Part shown: positions 45,168 to 54,099 of the stretch, one piece after another | Layout: each line of letters starts with the position of its first letter | How positions within the stretch are numbered: the stretch's first letter is position 1 | NCBI RefSeq assembly: GCF_017254845.1 | Contig: NZ_JAFKCU010000008.1 | Location: forward strand, 124,001-188,000 | Reading direction: 5' to 3' | DNA length: 64,000 bases | DNA from: Algoriphagus pacificus | GTDB lineage: Bacteria; Bacteroidota; Bacteroidia; Cytophagales; Cyclobacteriaceae | Program-made: the position numbers and the translations under genes | Notes under the pieces: generated by a model | Told to the model about the DNA's origin: nothing | Database searches by the model: none | The model's input: the letters and a program-made list of their open reading frames with translations, nothing else

Positions 45168-47501
45168 ATGAAATCTCTTTTAAAATCATTCTTTTTTTCA
45201 TTAATACTCTTTTTTAGTAAGGGGTCTTTTGGTGCTGAAATTTTCAGAGTCACCAGTGATGTATTTGTCAGAACAGGAATAGGAACTACCCATGAGCCCC
45301 TTGGAGTGGCAAAGCAAGGCGAGCAGATCTTAGTTCTGGATAAATCTAATAAGAACTGGTATAAAGTTGAATTTGAAGGAAAAGTCGGATACATCTCAAG
45401 AAAATTTGTCAGTTATGTAGAGCCTGTAGTACCTGATGATGTAATAGAAGGGCCTGTGATGGAACAGAAAGAGTCTTATCCCTTTGCAGGAGTATTGATT
45501 TTATTTTTTGCTTTATTTCTTATTGTAGAAATCAACAGAAGGATGAGAAAAAAGCGAATCCAAAAAAGCATGAAAAATTTTCAAAACTCTCATCCAGAAT
45601 TCAATAGTGATAAAGAAAGTAACGTTTATTTAAGAGAAAATACCCTTTTAAGAACTCTTTCTCCCACTTTGAGAGAGTTGATGAATAAACAAATGATAAA
45701 TGATATAGATTCTGGGGATGATTCTATCATTGACGTTACTAATGAAAGGCCTTCTCTGATACCAGAAAATGAGAGGAGAAGTTTCATGCAGGTTCCTATT
45801 TGGAACCATAAGTACATTTATTCAAAATCTGATTTAAATTCTGCAACTTCTGAGCAAAAGATATTCTATCATCATTTTAAACAGAAATTTTTAAATGGTA
45901 CTTCTTTGGATCTCCTTGGAAATACTAACTATGCCTTCGTATTACTTTTTGATTTATTGGATGATTACAGAAATCATCAAAACTTCAATTTGTTGGAGTC
46001 TCAAATCAATAATCTAGGAAACCATTATTACAAGACCAGATCCTACGGTATTCGTTTTCTAAAGGATATAAAAAAGGAATTAGGAATCATTCCTGGAGAT
46101 ATTGGAAGTGAGGCAATCCAGAAATTGGAATCGAAATCTGGGGATGTGGTATTTTATGATTCTGAGCCTGATTATTACTATTGGAAAGTTGGGAGTAAGT
46201 ACAAAGAAAGGCTTGGACTAAAGGATGAGGAGGTTATTTTACTAAATAAGCTTTGGGAGTCTACCACTAACTTCTGTGGCATTGAATTTTGTTATTTTCA
46301 GGTGATACGCCTTTATCTGGATTCCTTAGCAGCATTCAGCGAACAATGTGAACAATCTGGATCCAGTCTGGAGGAAGAATTTTTAGTAGCCTCTGACCTG
46401 ATTGCTAGAAAAATCTTCAAGTATCGAAAAGGAAGTGCTAATTATAAGATGAGTATTAAAAGTACATCTGACGAATTTTATTCCACGCTTTTTAAACTAT
46501 GTGAAAATGCTGTTAGGGAGCATTATGGTCACAAAAGAAAGTTAAGCACAGAAATCCGATATTCAGATCCGTCGATTAGCGAGCAGTTTGAGGCTAAGAT
46601 ATCTGCTCCGTTTTCGAATGTGGTTAAAGAGCTTATTGTGAAGATTCCTGAACCGGATGATGTAACACAAAAAGAGCTCAATGCGCTCAACACCAACAGG
46701 TGGAAGGATGAATTTCAAGAACTTTGTGAGAGTTTCACAGGCGATGAAAAAAAGTTTATTAATGAAATCATCGCTTTGGGTGACCTAAATGACAAGAATC
46801 CTTCTATTGAAAATATTTTCTATGAGGCATCAAAATTTATTGCCAATAAACACAAAGAATCCTCATTGATTCTTTACATGCATTATCTGCACCACGATTT
46901 AAAGTCTGCCAAATTTGACAATAAACAACTTACCAAGACAATCCAGCGGAATCTGTTTAAGTCACAAGAGCAAATTGACCAGTTCCAAGCTATTGTAAAT
47001 GACTTTTTGAAGGATCATAACCTCGGAAATGCTGTCAGTGCAGTTTCAAAGCTTTATGAGGTTAAAAGAAAAAGAATAAAGCTGGATCGGGATTCTATTG
47101 AAGAAGTAAGGCAGCAACATGCAGGAACAGTTGAGCTCCTAAATGAATATCTTCAAGATGAGGAAGTAGAACTAGGTTTTAAACCCGAAGAAGAAGTTGC
47201 TGATCAAGATATTGAAATTCATTTAGACACCAACCAAAAAGATAAAAGTGTGAGTTTCTTAGAAGAAATTGAATTCAAACCAATCCATTATTCTACCCTG
47301 GAATTATTCGCTAAAAATAGCTTTACAATTTCCATTAGCGATTTGGAACAATTCGCAAAATCAAACGGGGTCTTTCGAAACCAACTTGTCGATAGCATAA
47401 ATGAGGCTTGCTATGAAGTGCTAGATGATGTTTTGATTGAGGAGGAGGAAGATTTTTATACCATCGAAGAGATGTATTTTCAGACTATTACGAACAATTA
47501 A
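45168..47501 (+). CDS. TerB-N/TerB-C protein with SH3 and membrane anchor
   Basis: 777 residues. A signal-like N terminus (~1-22) is followed by a bacterial SH3 domain (~24-85: DVFVRTGIGTTHEPLGVAKQGE ... WYKVEFEGKVGYISRKFV) and a transmembrane helix (~105-122). The large remaining part is read as a TerB-N domain (KYIYSKSDLNSATSEQKIFYHHF) and, at the end, TerB-C (NSFTISISDLEQFAKSNGVF ... INEACYEVLDDVLIEEEEDFYTI). TerB modules occur in tellurite-resistance-type stress systems and, with helicases and ATPases, in DNA-processing operons. It starts a tight operon with a BrxD-like ATPase (2-bp gap) and a helicase. The SH3 domain outside and TerB inside suggest a surveillance role at the membrane (inference). 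Confidence 0.85.
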   Translation: MKSLLKSFFFSLILFFSKGSFGAEIFRVTSDVFVRTGIGTTHEPLGVAKQGEQILVLDKSNKNWYKVEFEGKVGYISRKFVSYVEPVVPDDVIEGPVMEQKESYPFAGVLILFFALFLIVEINRRMRKKRIQKSMKNFQNSHPEFNSDKESNVYLRENTLLRTLSPTLRELMNKQMINDIDSGDDSIIDVTNERPSLIPENERRSFMQVPIWNHKYIYSKSDLNSATSEQKIFYHHFKQKFLNGTSLDLLGNTNYAFVLLFDLLDDYRNHQNFNLLESQINNLGNHYYKTRSYGIRFLKDIKKELGIIPGDIGSEAIQKLESKSGDVVFYDSEPDYYYWKVGSKYKERLGLKDEEVILLNKLWESTTNFCGIEFCYFQVIRLYLDSLAAFSEQCEQSGSSLEEEFLVASDLIARKIFKYRKGSANYKMSIKSTSDEFYSTLFKLCENAVREHYGHKRKLSTEIRYSDPSISEQFEAKISAPFSNVVKELIVKIPEPDDVTQKELNALNTNRWKDEFQELCESFTGDEKKFINEIIALGDLNDKNPSIENIFYEASKFIANKHKESSLILYMHYLHHDLKSAKFDNKQLTKTIQRNLFKSQEQIDQFQAIVNDFLKDHNLGNAVSAVSKLYEVKRKRIKLDRDSIEEVRQQHAGTVELLNEYLQDEEVELGFKPEEEVADQDIEIHLDTNQKDKSVSFLEEIEFKPIHYSTLELFAKNSFTISISDLEQFAKSNGVFRNQLVDSINEACYEVLDDVLIEEEEDFYTIEEMYFQTITNN

Positions 47502-47503
47502 CT

Positions 47504-48811
47504 ATGAATATTAAACCAAAAGAAGCCACCTCAATTGTCAATTCACTCATCGGTGGAGTCGTGCCCAAAATTGGAGTTCAGCATATCACCGTGGGTAGAT
47601 CTTCAGAGATCAATGCGATGGTCACTGCATTGGAAGAAGTGAAGAATGGCCATAGCATGGTCAAATTCTGGATTGGAGACTTTGGGTCAGGAAAATCTTT
47701 TATGCTGCACCTTTTGAATACAGTTGCATTAAAACAAAAATTTGTTGTGGCCAATGCTGACTTTACACCCGACAATAGGTTGTACTCAAATGACGGTAAA
47801 GGAGTGGCGCTTTATTCTGCAATCATGGATAATATTGCTATTCAGACCAAGCCTGAAGGAGGGGCATTACCTACACTTCTTGAAAAATGGATAGAGCAGA
47901 TCATAGCCAAGACCGCTGAAGAGAATGCGCTTCTTCTGACAGAGATTAGAAATGAAAAGTATTTGGGTCTTATACAGAATAACATTATGAAAACCATCAA
48001 CGAGATAACCGAGGTTGGTGGGTTTGATTTTGGAACTGTAGTGATGAAGTACTATGAGGGTTATATAAAAGATGAAGAGAGCCTTAGGAGAAATGCCCTC
48101 AAGTGGTTAAAAGGAGAATATAAGACCAAAACAGAAGCTCGTCAGGATCTGGGAGTTCGTGAAGTGATAAATGATCTGAACTATTATGATATGCTAAAGA
48201 ACTTTTGCAAGCTCTTTGTCAGCATGGGGTATAGCGGTTTTATGATCAATTTGGATGAAGCCATTAATCTCTATAAAATTTCGACCTCGACGATGAGAGA
48301 GAAAAATTACGAGAAGATTCTTACGATCTACAATGACTGTTTTCAGGGAAAGGTGGGTAACCTGTTTATCAATTTTGCCGGAACAAAAGAAGTCCTTGAA
48401 AACCCAAGAAGAGGTTTCTTTAGCTATGATGCGCTCAAAACTAGACTTTCAACCAACAAATTTGAAACAGCGGAAATTAGGGATTTTGCGCAGCCAGTAA
48501 TTAAGCTACTTCCATTGGACCACAACGAAATATTTGTATTACTCAAGAAGTTGAAAGAGATATTTGATTTCAATTATAAAACCCAAATTGAGATATCAGA
48601 TGATGAAATCCAGCAATTTATGGAAGAACTGTTCAATAAGCCTGGAGCATCCGAGTTCCTTACACCTCGTGAGGTCATTAGGGATTTCTTAAATATCCTC
48701 AATATCATCAGACAAAACCCTGATGTAGATAAAAGCATTCTTTTCGGTGAAATGGAAGTGTCCGATGAAAGGCCTGATGAATCGGCACTTGATGGGATTG
48801 AGGAACTGTAA
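47504..48811 (+). CDS. BREX BrxD-like P-loop ATPase (DUF2791 type)
   Basis: 435 residues. Early in the chain is ITVGRSSEINAMVTALEEVKNGH, then Walker A IGDFGSGKS (57-65) and ADFTPDNRLY; Walker B is GFMINLDEA (~244-252). A sensor-like NFAGTKEVLE and the C-terminal winged-helix-like LTPREVIRDFLNILNII follow. It matches the ATPase found in type 2 BREX and related operons. It overlaps the helicase start by one base (TAATG). No PglX methylase or PglZ phosphatase is present, so this is not a BREX system. Confidence 0.88.
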   Translation: MNIKPKEATSIVNSLIGGVVPKIGVQHITVGRSSEINAMVTALEEVKNGHSMVKFWIGDFGSGKSFMLHLLNTVALKQKFVVANADFTPDNRLYSNDGKGVALYSAIMDNIAIQTKPEGGALPTLLEKWIEQIIAKTAEENALLLTEIRNEKYLGLIQNNIMKTINEITEVGGFDFGTVVMKYYEGYIKDEESLRRNALKWLKGEYKTKTEARQDLGVREVINDLNYYDMLKNFCKLFVSMGYSGFMINLDEAINLYKISTSTMREKNYEKILTIYNDCFQGKVGNLFINFAGTKEVLENPRRGFFSYDALKTRLSTNKFETAEIRDFAQPVIKLLPLDHNEIFVLLKKLKEIFDFNYKTQIEISDDEIQQFMEELFNKPGASEFLTPREVIRDFLNILNIIRQNPDVDKSILFGEMEVSDERPDESALDGIEEL

Positions 48812-50961
48812 TGAGTTATCATATGCTATCAGAGCCTATCCGAAGGTTTATCAGGGATAAAGGATGGGAAAGTCTAAGGCCAATCCAGAATGTTGCGATC
48901 ACGAAGATCATGGGAACTGAGGAAAATTACATCCTCATCTCAAGAACAGCTTCAGGAAAAACGGAGGCGGCATTTCTACCGATTTTATCCAAGGTCAACT
49001 TTATGGACAAGGGAATTCAGGTATTGTATGTATCACCACTTATAGCCCTGATCAATGATCAGTTTGCCAGAGTGGAAGACCTCTGCAAATACCTGGATGT
49101 AAAAGTCACCAAATGGCACGGAGAAGCTAACAGAACAATCAAAGAAAAACTGGTTAAAGACCCTAGTGGTATTATCCTGATTACACCGGAATCTTTGGAA
49201 GCCATGTATGTTAATCGTCCTTATCAGGTGAGGACACTTTTTTCTGATCTTAGATATGTAGTAATTGATGAGATCCACTCTTTTATAGGAACGGATAGAG
49301 GCATACAGCTTCAGTCAATTTTATCAAGGCTCCAGCAAGTAAACAATTCTAGATTTTCGATAGTAGGCCTATCGGCCACAGTGAGTGAAGCGAATAAATT
49401 TCTGGAAGTAAAATCCTTCACGGGAGATGTGGATCATACTAAAATTCTCATTGATAGAACCCCAAAAGAGATAAATGCTGTTTTCCGTTTTTTTAAGTCA
49501 GAGGGGGAAGAGCTGCCCCTAGAATTGTTGAAGGATTTATACCGCGAGACCAAAGATTCAAAAGTCTTGGTTTTTCCTAATAGCCGAGGCAGGGCCGAGG
49601 AGGTGGCCGTCAAACTGAAAAAGATCTCAGTTAAGGTAAATGGGCACCCTAATTACTTCTCTCATCATTCTTCTGTGGATAGACAGGTTAGGGAGTATGT
49701 GGAATACTTTGCAAAAAACAATAAGCATCAGAGCTTTTGTATTTCATGTACTTCTACGCTGGAATTAGGAATTGACATCGGTTCTGTGGATGAGGTGGTG
49801 CAGATCGATTCCACCCATAGCATTGCATCTTTGATCCAGCGGGTAGGAAGAAGCGGCAGAAAAGATGAACAGCAAAGCAATTTGTTCCTCTATGCTACTG
49901 ATCGTTGGAATTTACTTCAATCAATAGCTTGCTGGTTATTGTACAAAGAGGGGTTTATAGAACCTCCCCAAATCACCGAGAAACCATTTGATATTTTACT
50001 GCATCAAGCACTTTCTATTGCTAAGGGGTATTCAGGACTGCCTATCTCAGAGTTAATTGACCAACTCTTTAATAATTCCGCCTTTAGCGCTATTGATCAA
50101 AATGAGATCGAGGAAATCATTGATCATTTGATCGAAATTGATTTACTGGAAAAACTTAGGCAAGAGGTTATTATTGGAGTAGAAGGTGAAAAGGTTGTAA
50201 ACAGTAGGGATTTTTACAGCATGTTTCAATCTGAGGATAATTTCAAGGTGGTCAATGCAGGTAACAATATCGGTGAGGTGCCCTATTCTCCACAGTTGGT
50301 GGAAAATGAAAACATTTTGCTTGCAGCCAGTATCTGGAAAATCAAATTTGTGGATGAGCAGGCAAAGCGCGTAGAAGTTGTCCCTGCACATGATGGTAAA
50401 AAGCCAATCTTTTTTGGTGGGGCTGGTACCATACATCCGAAAGTTCGGGAGAAAATGTTTGAATTACTTTATTCTACCGAATCCTATGACTTTCTGGATG
50501 AGCCTAGTGCTATTGAATTAAATATACTCAGGAAAGACTTCTCTGTCTTTGATATAACAGATCAAAGATCCCAGAGACCATTGAAAGTATCAGAACAAAA
50601 GCTTGAGTTATTCACCTTTACAGGAAGTCGTATTAATAGAACCATTCAGTTTTTATTTGATATGGCGGGAATTCCCACCATTTTGGACGAACAGAAAAGT
50701 GTACTGGAAATTAAAATTACCGAGGAAGAATTTAACGCATGCTGGGGTAGCTGGAATGATTCACAAGTTGTACTGGATCTAAAGATTCAACAAAAAGTGG
50801 AATCCAGCCCTAGTATTATGAGCTTTTCCAAGTGGGCAATATACTTACCGCTTTCTTTTCAAATAAAGATACTTAAACAGAAGTACTTTGATTTCGAATC
50901 AGCAGAGAAGTTGCTAGATCAAATGAAACCAGTTTGGAATGGAAGATATACTAAAAGTTAA
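48811..50961 (+). CDS. Lhr/BrxHI-like DEAD/DEAH helicase
   Basis: 716 residues. Motif I is SRTASGKTEA (44-53), motif II DEIH (150-153), motif III GLSATVSEA, and motif VI QRVGRSGRKDE in the second RecA domain. The C-terminal ~300 residues follow the Lhr-like plan and include GGAGTIHPKVREKMFELL. The domain set matches BrxHI, the superfamily-2 helicase that accompanies BrxD. It is the last gene of the TerB operon, co-translated with the ATPase gene. It likely unwinds or remodels invading nucleic acid. Confidence 0.9.
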   Translation: MSYHMLSEPIRRFIRDKGWESLRPIQNVAITKIMGTEENYILISRTASGKTEAAFLPILSKVNFMDKGIQVLYVSPLIALINDQFARVEDLCKYLDVKVTKWHGEANRTIKEKLVKDPSGIILITPESLEAMYVNRPYQVRTLFSDLRYVVIDEIHSFIGTDRGIQLQSILSRLQQVNNSRFSIVGLSATVSEANKFLEVKSFTGDVDHTKILIDRTPKEINAVFRFFKSEGEELPLELLKDLYRETKDSKVLVFPNSRGRAEEVAVKLKKISVKVNGHPNYFSHHSSVDRQVREYVEYFAKNNKHQSFCISCTSTLELGIDIGSVDEVVQIDSTHSIASLIQRVGRSGRKDEQQSNLFLYATDRWNLLQSIACWLLYKEGFIEPPQITEKPFDILLHQALSIAKGYSGLPISELIDQLFNNSAFSAIDQNEIEEIIDHLIEIDLLEKLRQEVIIGVEGEKVVNSRDFYSMFQSEDNFKVVNAGNNIGEVPYSPQLVENENILLAASIWKIKFVDEQAKRVEVVPAHDGKKPIFFGGAGTIHPKVREKMFELLYSTESYDFLDEPSAIELNILRKDFSVFDITDQRSQRPLKVSEQKLELFTFTGSRINRTIQFLFDMAGIPTILDEQKSVLEIKITEEEFNACWGSWNDSQVVLDLKIQQKVESSPSIMSFSKWAIYLPLSFQIKILKQKYFDFESAEKLLDQMKPVWNGRYTKS

Positions 50962-51149
50962 ATCTTTTTGGGGTAATATTAGTATCCCTTTTACTGAATT
51001 GATGATCAGCAAAATGTTAAAATGGTAGATTGTTATTTGAAAGAAAAATCCTGTTTACGCAAGGATACTGAGGTATGGTCAGCATCCTATGCGCTTAACT
51101 AAAAAAGTTCCGGAAACACATTTTATATTTTATTAAGGTGCTAAAATTT

Positions 51150-51266
51150 ATGAAAATCTCTGATTTTATAGCAGATAGCATTGATAGACTTCCTAAGCGG
51201 TATGTATTTACCTATGCTGATTTTATGTGTGAGGTGAAAAGAAAAATTAATGAGTTTATTCCTTGA
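51150..51266 (+). pseudogene. Truncated DUF6088 (AbiEi-antitoxin-like) N-terminal fragment
   Basis: 38 codons (MKISDFIADSIDRLP ... INEFIP) resemble the N-terminal helix-turn-helix segment of DUF6088 proteins (pattern DFIAD.IDRLP..YVFTY.DF). The coding stops at a TGA where the intergenic repeats begin, so the gene was probably cut by that insertion or deletion. The family match is by memory of pattern and is moderate. Confidence 0.5.
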
Positions 51267-51282
51267 TTCACTACCTCACCCT

Positions 51283-52382
51283 AGCTGCTGATACGCTATG
51301 CTCCCGAATCGCATTGTTCTCGTGATTGAAATATCGGGACCAGCTCTCCCCTTGAAGGGAGGGAATTTGATCCGTAATGGAAGAATGATTTTTCTCCTTT
51401 TTAAAATCGTCCCAGGAAGTTCCGATTTTGTGACCTCATAATTTTAATTCTTATTAGAATCGTCCTAGGTAGCTACACAATCTGGATCTGTTTATATCAT
51501 TTGCAGCAGTGTCGGTCGCCTTCTCCTAAAGTGCCTGTCCCGATGAGAGGCGCGATATCGGGAAGAAGGCAGGGGATGAGGTCCAAAAATACCCAGTACA
51601 TGGTAAGTTTTCATATCATTTTTTCTCTTTCTTACAAAAGCCTTTTAGTTATTGAAATCGAAGATCCCGAGAGCTTTGCCAAGAATTGAAAATTCTATGG
51701 CATGCAATTCGGGAACGACCAACCAATTCACTTCTTTTCCTTGATTTCTCAATTGTAGCAGGATCAAGTTCCTCCTGTTTCAGGAGGAGGCTAGGAGGAG
51801 ATAGAATAGCCAACTTTTAATACCCATCCGGGCTTAAATCCGGAAACCATCCAACGCTTTTGATCCTGATATCTTGATGATAGCACAAAACGATCACCTT
51901 CTCCTAAATAACCTTTCCCGATAGAGCAGCGTGTCGGGAAGAAGGTGGGGGATGAGGTCATCAAGCCAATTACAAATTGGTAAGGATATAAGGTTTGAAT
52001 TACAAATTCAACTCAGTCACCATGAACAATATGACTACACCCAGCTGGGGAATGTCTTTGTGGAAATGACTTTTCTTTTTTTGTTGGACAAGATAAATAG
52101 TTAAATGGAATATGAAAATGAGTAGATCAATGATCCTATTGAAGATATTTTGGTGAAGTTTCAAACTTCCGTCAGTGGAATAAGGACGATTTGATTACCC
52201 CCATTATGGGATAATTAAAGCCTAATTGGATCTTTTCATTTTCCTTAATCTCTAAATCTTAAATATTTTTTACTATTCACCGTCTATAAGATCGATCGCC
52301 CTCTCTTTCAGGAGAGAGCCTGTCCCGATAAGGAATGCGATATCGGGAGAAGGGATCAGGTCATCAAGCCAATTACAAATTG
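51283..52382. repeat. Cluster of degenerate intergenic palindromic repeats
   Basis: At least four copies of an element with the plan CG.TC.CCTTCTCCTAAA ... CCCGAT...ATCGGGA-AGAAGG...GATGAGGTC: around 51283-51370 (opposite orientation), 51511-51583, 51891-51979 and 52293-52382. The last two also share 25 bp, AGGTCATCAAGCC...AAATTG, at their right ends. Another fragment lies near 51765-51800. Each copy can fold as a hairpin around CCCGAT/ATCGGG. No ORF in this patch is convincing. Confidence 0.75.
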
Positions 52383-52397
52383 ATTCGGATAGCTGGG

Positions 52398-52786
52398 GAA
52401 AGTTCTTTTTACAGATAAACCTGAGCCATATTTGATTTCTATGTTTCATCATCTCAATGGACATAGGCCGAATTTTTTTTTTAAGAGCCCAACCAACTCC
52501 AGAGTTATTCTGGGTTAATCATTATTTGCCTGCTTTTTATTTCAAGGGTGGATTTAATTCAGTTTTTGAGGAGCAAGAAAAAGAGAGGCAAGAAGCAGCG
52601 GAAAAGAAGAGGCTGGAACTGGAAAAACTTAAATTTGATGTCAAGAATACCAAAAGGATTTACAAGACGTATTGGTGGGCGATTGGGTTTGCACTGGTTG
52701 GTTTTGTCTATTTGGTGATTCGTCTTGGTACCTGGCTTTTGGAGGCGCAGACTTTTGATTTCAAAGCTTCAAAGATCCATAAATGA
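52398..52786 (+). pseudogene. Degraded second copy of the gene at 38869-39324
   Basis: It matches ~38961-39305 at high similarity, including FHHLNGHRPN, then PTPELFWVNHYLPAFYFKGGFNSVFEEQEKERQEAAEKKR and a C-terminal transmembrane helix. The 5' part is missing, and a 2-bp loss around a run of ten T (~52473-52482) puts the two halves in different frames. The C-terminal half can be read from 52457 as 109 residues, but it is unlikely to be native. Confidence 0.8.
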
Positions 52787-52918
52787 TTGTGAAAGAGTTG
52801 GCAATCTGGTTTGCAAGAAAAAAAATTAAAATGAATTATAAATGTCCAGTTTTTTGTTGCAAATCCACTATTTGAACTTCAAGGTAGTGCGCTTAAAGTA
52901 GGTGCGTTAGAAGAAAGT

Positions 52919-53107
52919 ATGCAAGATTTCATGAAAAGAAGTCAAATCAAGTATTTATTGCAAAAGTTGGTTGAGGATCAAGTTGTTGTTGATGGAGTTT
53001 TACGAGGTACGAAATATTCTCTTTCCGAAAGGTTTAAAGATCTACGTGGAGACAAACTTGTTACAGAGGTCTTAGCTTACTTAAGAAGCAAGTATGATTC
53101 TCTATAA
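52919..53107 (+). CDS. Short hypothetical protein, possibly the end of a lost larger gene
   Basis: 62 residues (MQDFMKRSQIKYLLQ... LRSKYDSL). The segment SQIKYLLQKLVEDQVVVDGVLRGTKYSL looks like a winged-helix C terminus. The same frame remains open upstream to ~52834 without a start codon, reading NPLFELQGSALKVGALEES, so it may be a 5'-truncated gene. The function is unknown. Confidence 0.4.
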   Translation: MQDFMKRSQIKYLLQKLVEDQVVVDGVLRGTKYSLSERFKDLRGDKLVTEVLAYLRSKYDSL

Positions 53108-53507
53108 CCAGGTAAGAACTCTCTGTATCTAATCAGATATTTATGAATTGCTTGGAGAAGTTGTGAATGAATTGAGAATTTAGATTCCTTAATCGAGTAA
53201 GAAAAATGCTTTACATCGTTTAATTTAGAGCTTTAAAGTAGAATTACGATCTTCACTTGACAATTGATCATACTTTTAATGAAGTATGGTTTGAGAATAG
53301 GTAATTCTCCATATTGAAAAAGAAGTTTTCCATAATTCGCTTTTAACATTTTAAAATGTTAACAACAAAATGGTCGGACAAGATAGAGAAGTACAAAAGA
53401 ATTCTCCATAACAGAATGAAATTTCTCTATAACCACTAGTGAGATCTCATTAAGGAATAGGAGAGGATGTTTTAGAACGTTTAACTAAGTTATTGGATAT
53501 TTTGGCT
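53108..53507. other. 400-bp gene-free stretch downstream of the Argonaute operon
   Basis: AT-rich. The only small feature is a TTTTAACATTTTAAAATGTTAAC-like palindromic run near 53341-53361, which could fold. No gene seen. Confidence 0.45.
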
Positions 53508-53810
53508 TTAATGGTTATAGTTAGACTTTCTTATAATTTCAGGGACGGTAGTGGCAAGTGATCTTAATATTAGTGGTGCTGAAAGTCCTACATGAAAGTA
53601 GACAATTTTATTAAGCTTTTGAGTGTCATCGAAATAAACATAGCCTAAAATTCCACTTAGAATAAGATTAAATAGTATAACTAAATAATAAGCAACTGAC
53701 TTGAAATCTGGCCGTCTATCAGCGGGGGCTGAAAGTCCATCAATAATATTTAAAAGTTGGAGTGTTGCGCCACCAAGCAAGCACAACCAAACTGATTGTG
53801 GAATTACCAT
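53508..53810 (-). CDS. Small membrane protein, last gene of the Argonaute operon
   Basis: 100 residues with two to three hydrophobic segments (VWLCLLGGATLQLLNII, AYYLVILFNLILSGILGYVYF and a weaker one). No family recognised. It starts 3 bp after the preceding gene, so it belongs to the operon. Small membrane proteins accompany several Argonaute and abortive-infection systems as effectors; that role here is inference. Confidence 0.65.
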   Translation of the reverse strand: MVIPQSVWLCLLGGATLQLLNIIDGLSAPADRRPDFKSVAYYLVILFNLILSGILGYVYFDDTQKLNKIVYFHVGLSAPLILRSLATTVPEIIRKSNYNH

Positions 53811-53813
53811 AGA

Positions 53814-54086
53814 TTAATCAATTCTATTTTTAAAAGCACCTATAACTTTATCAACAAGTGGAGCTTTATCTCGAAAAATATCTCGCGAGGTATACAAGGG
53901 TTCACCTTGTTTTACCCTATAAGAAGAACGAACAAAGTCGCCTGAGTCAGTTATGATTTCAGCAACGGTAGCAGAGTCTATTTGAGTAAAGTTTGCGATT
54001 TCCTCAAGTGTCTTCCAATAATCTCCCTCAAGAGATGCAAAGAACTGCAATATTGTGTTCTTTTGAATTTCGAGTCTTTTATTCAT
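53814..54086 (-). CDS. Winged-helix-like hypothetical protein in the Argonaute operon
   Basis: 90 residues. The N-terminal half, KNTILQFFASLEGDYWKTLEEIANFTQIDSATVAEI, has the outline of a winged helix: two helices and a recognition helix, then a strand pair (YRVKQGEPLYTSRDIF). No exact family known to me. It lies 13 bp behind the metallopeptidase-like gene and 3 bp before the membrane-protein gene. Confidence 0.62.
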   Translation of the reverse strand: MNKRLEIQKNTILQFFASLEGDYWKTLEEIANFTQIDSATVAEIITDSGDFVRSSYRVKQGEPLYTSRDIFRDKAPLVDKVIGAFKNRID

Positions 54087-54099
54087 ATAACCTTACTTT

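Noticed and set aside
45168-50961. BREX system
   Set aside because: BrxD-like and BrxHI-like genes are there, but no methylase (PglX), phosphatase (PglZ) or kinase gene.
51501-51689. 62-residue plus-strand reading frame inside the repeats
   Set aside because: It runs through the palindromic repeat and has no gene-like composition or ribosome-binding site.
50962-52400. Insertion sequence or transposase in the repeat region
   Set aside because: No transposase-like frame or terminal inverted repeats with a target duplication could be found.
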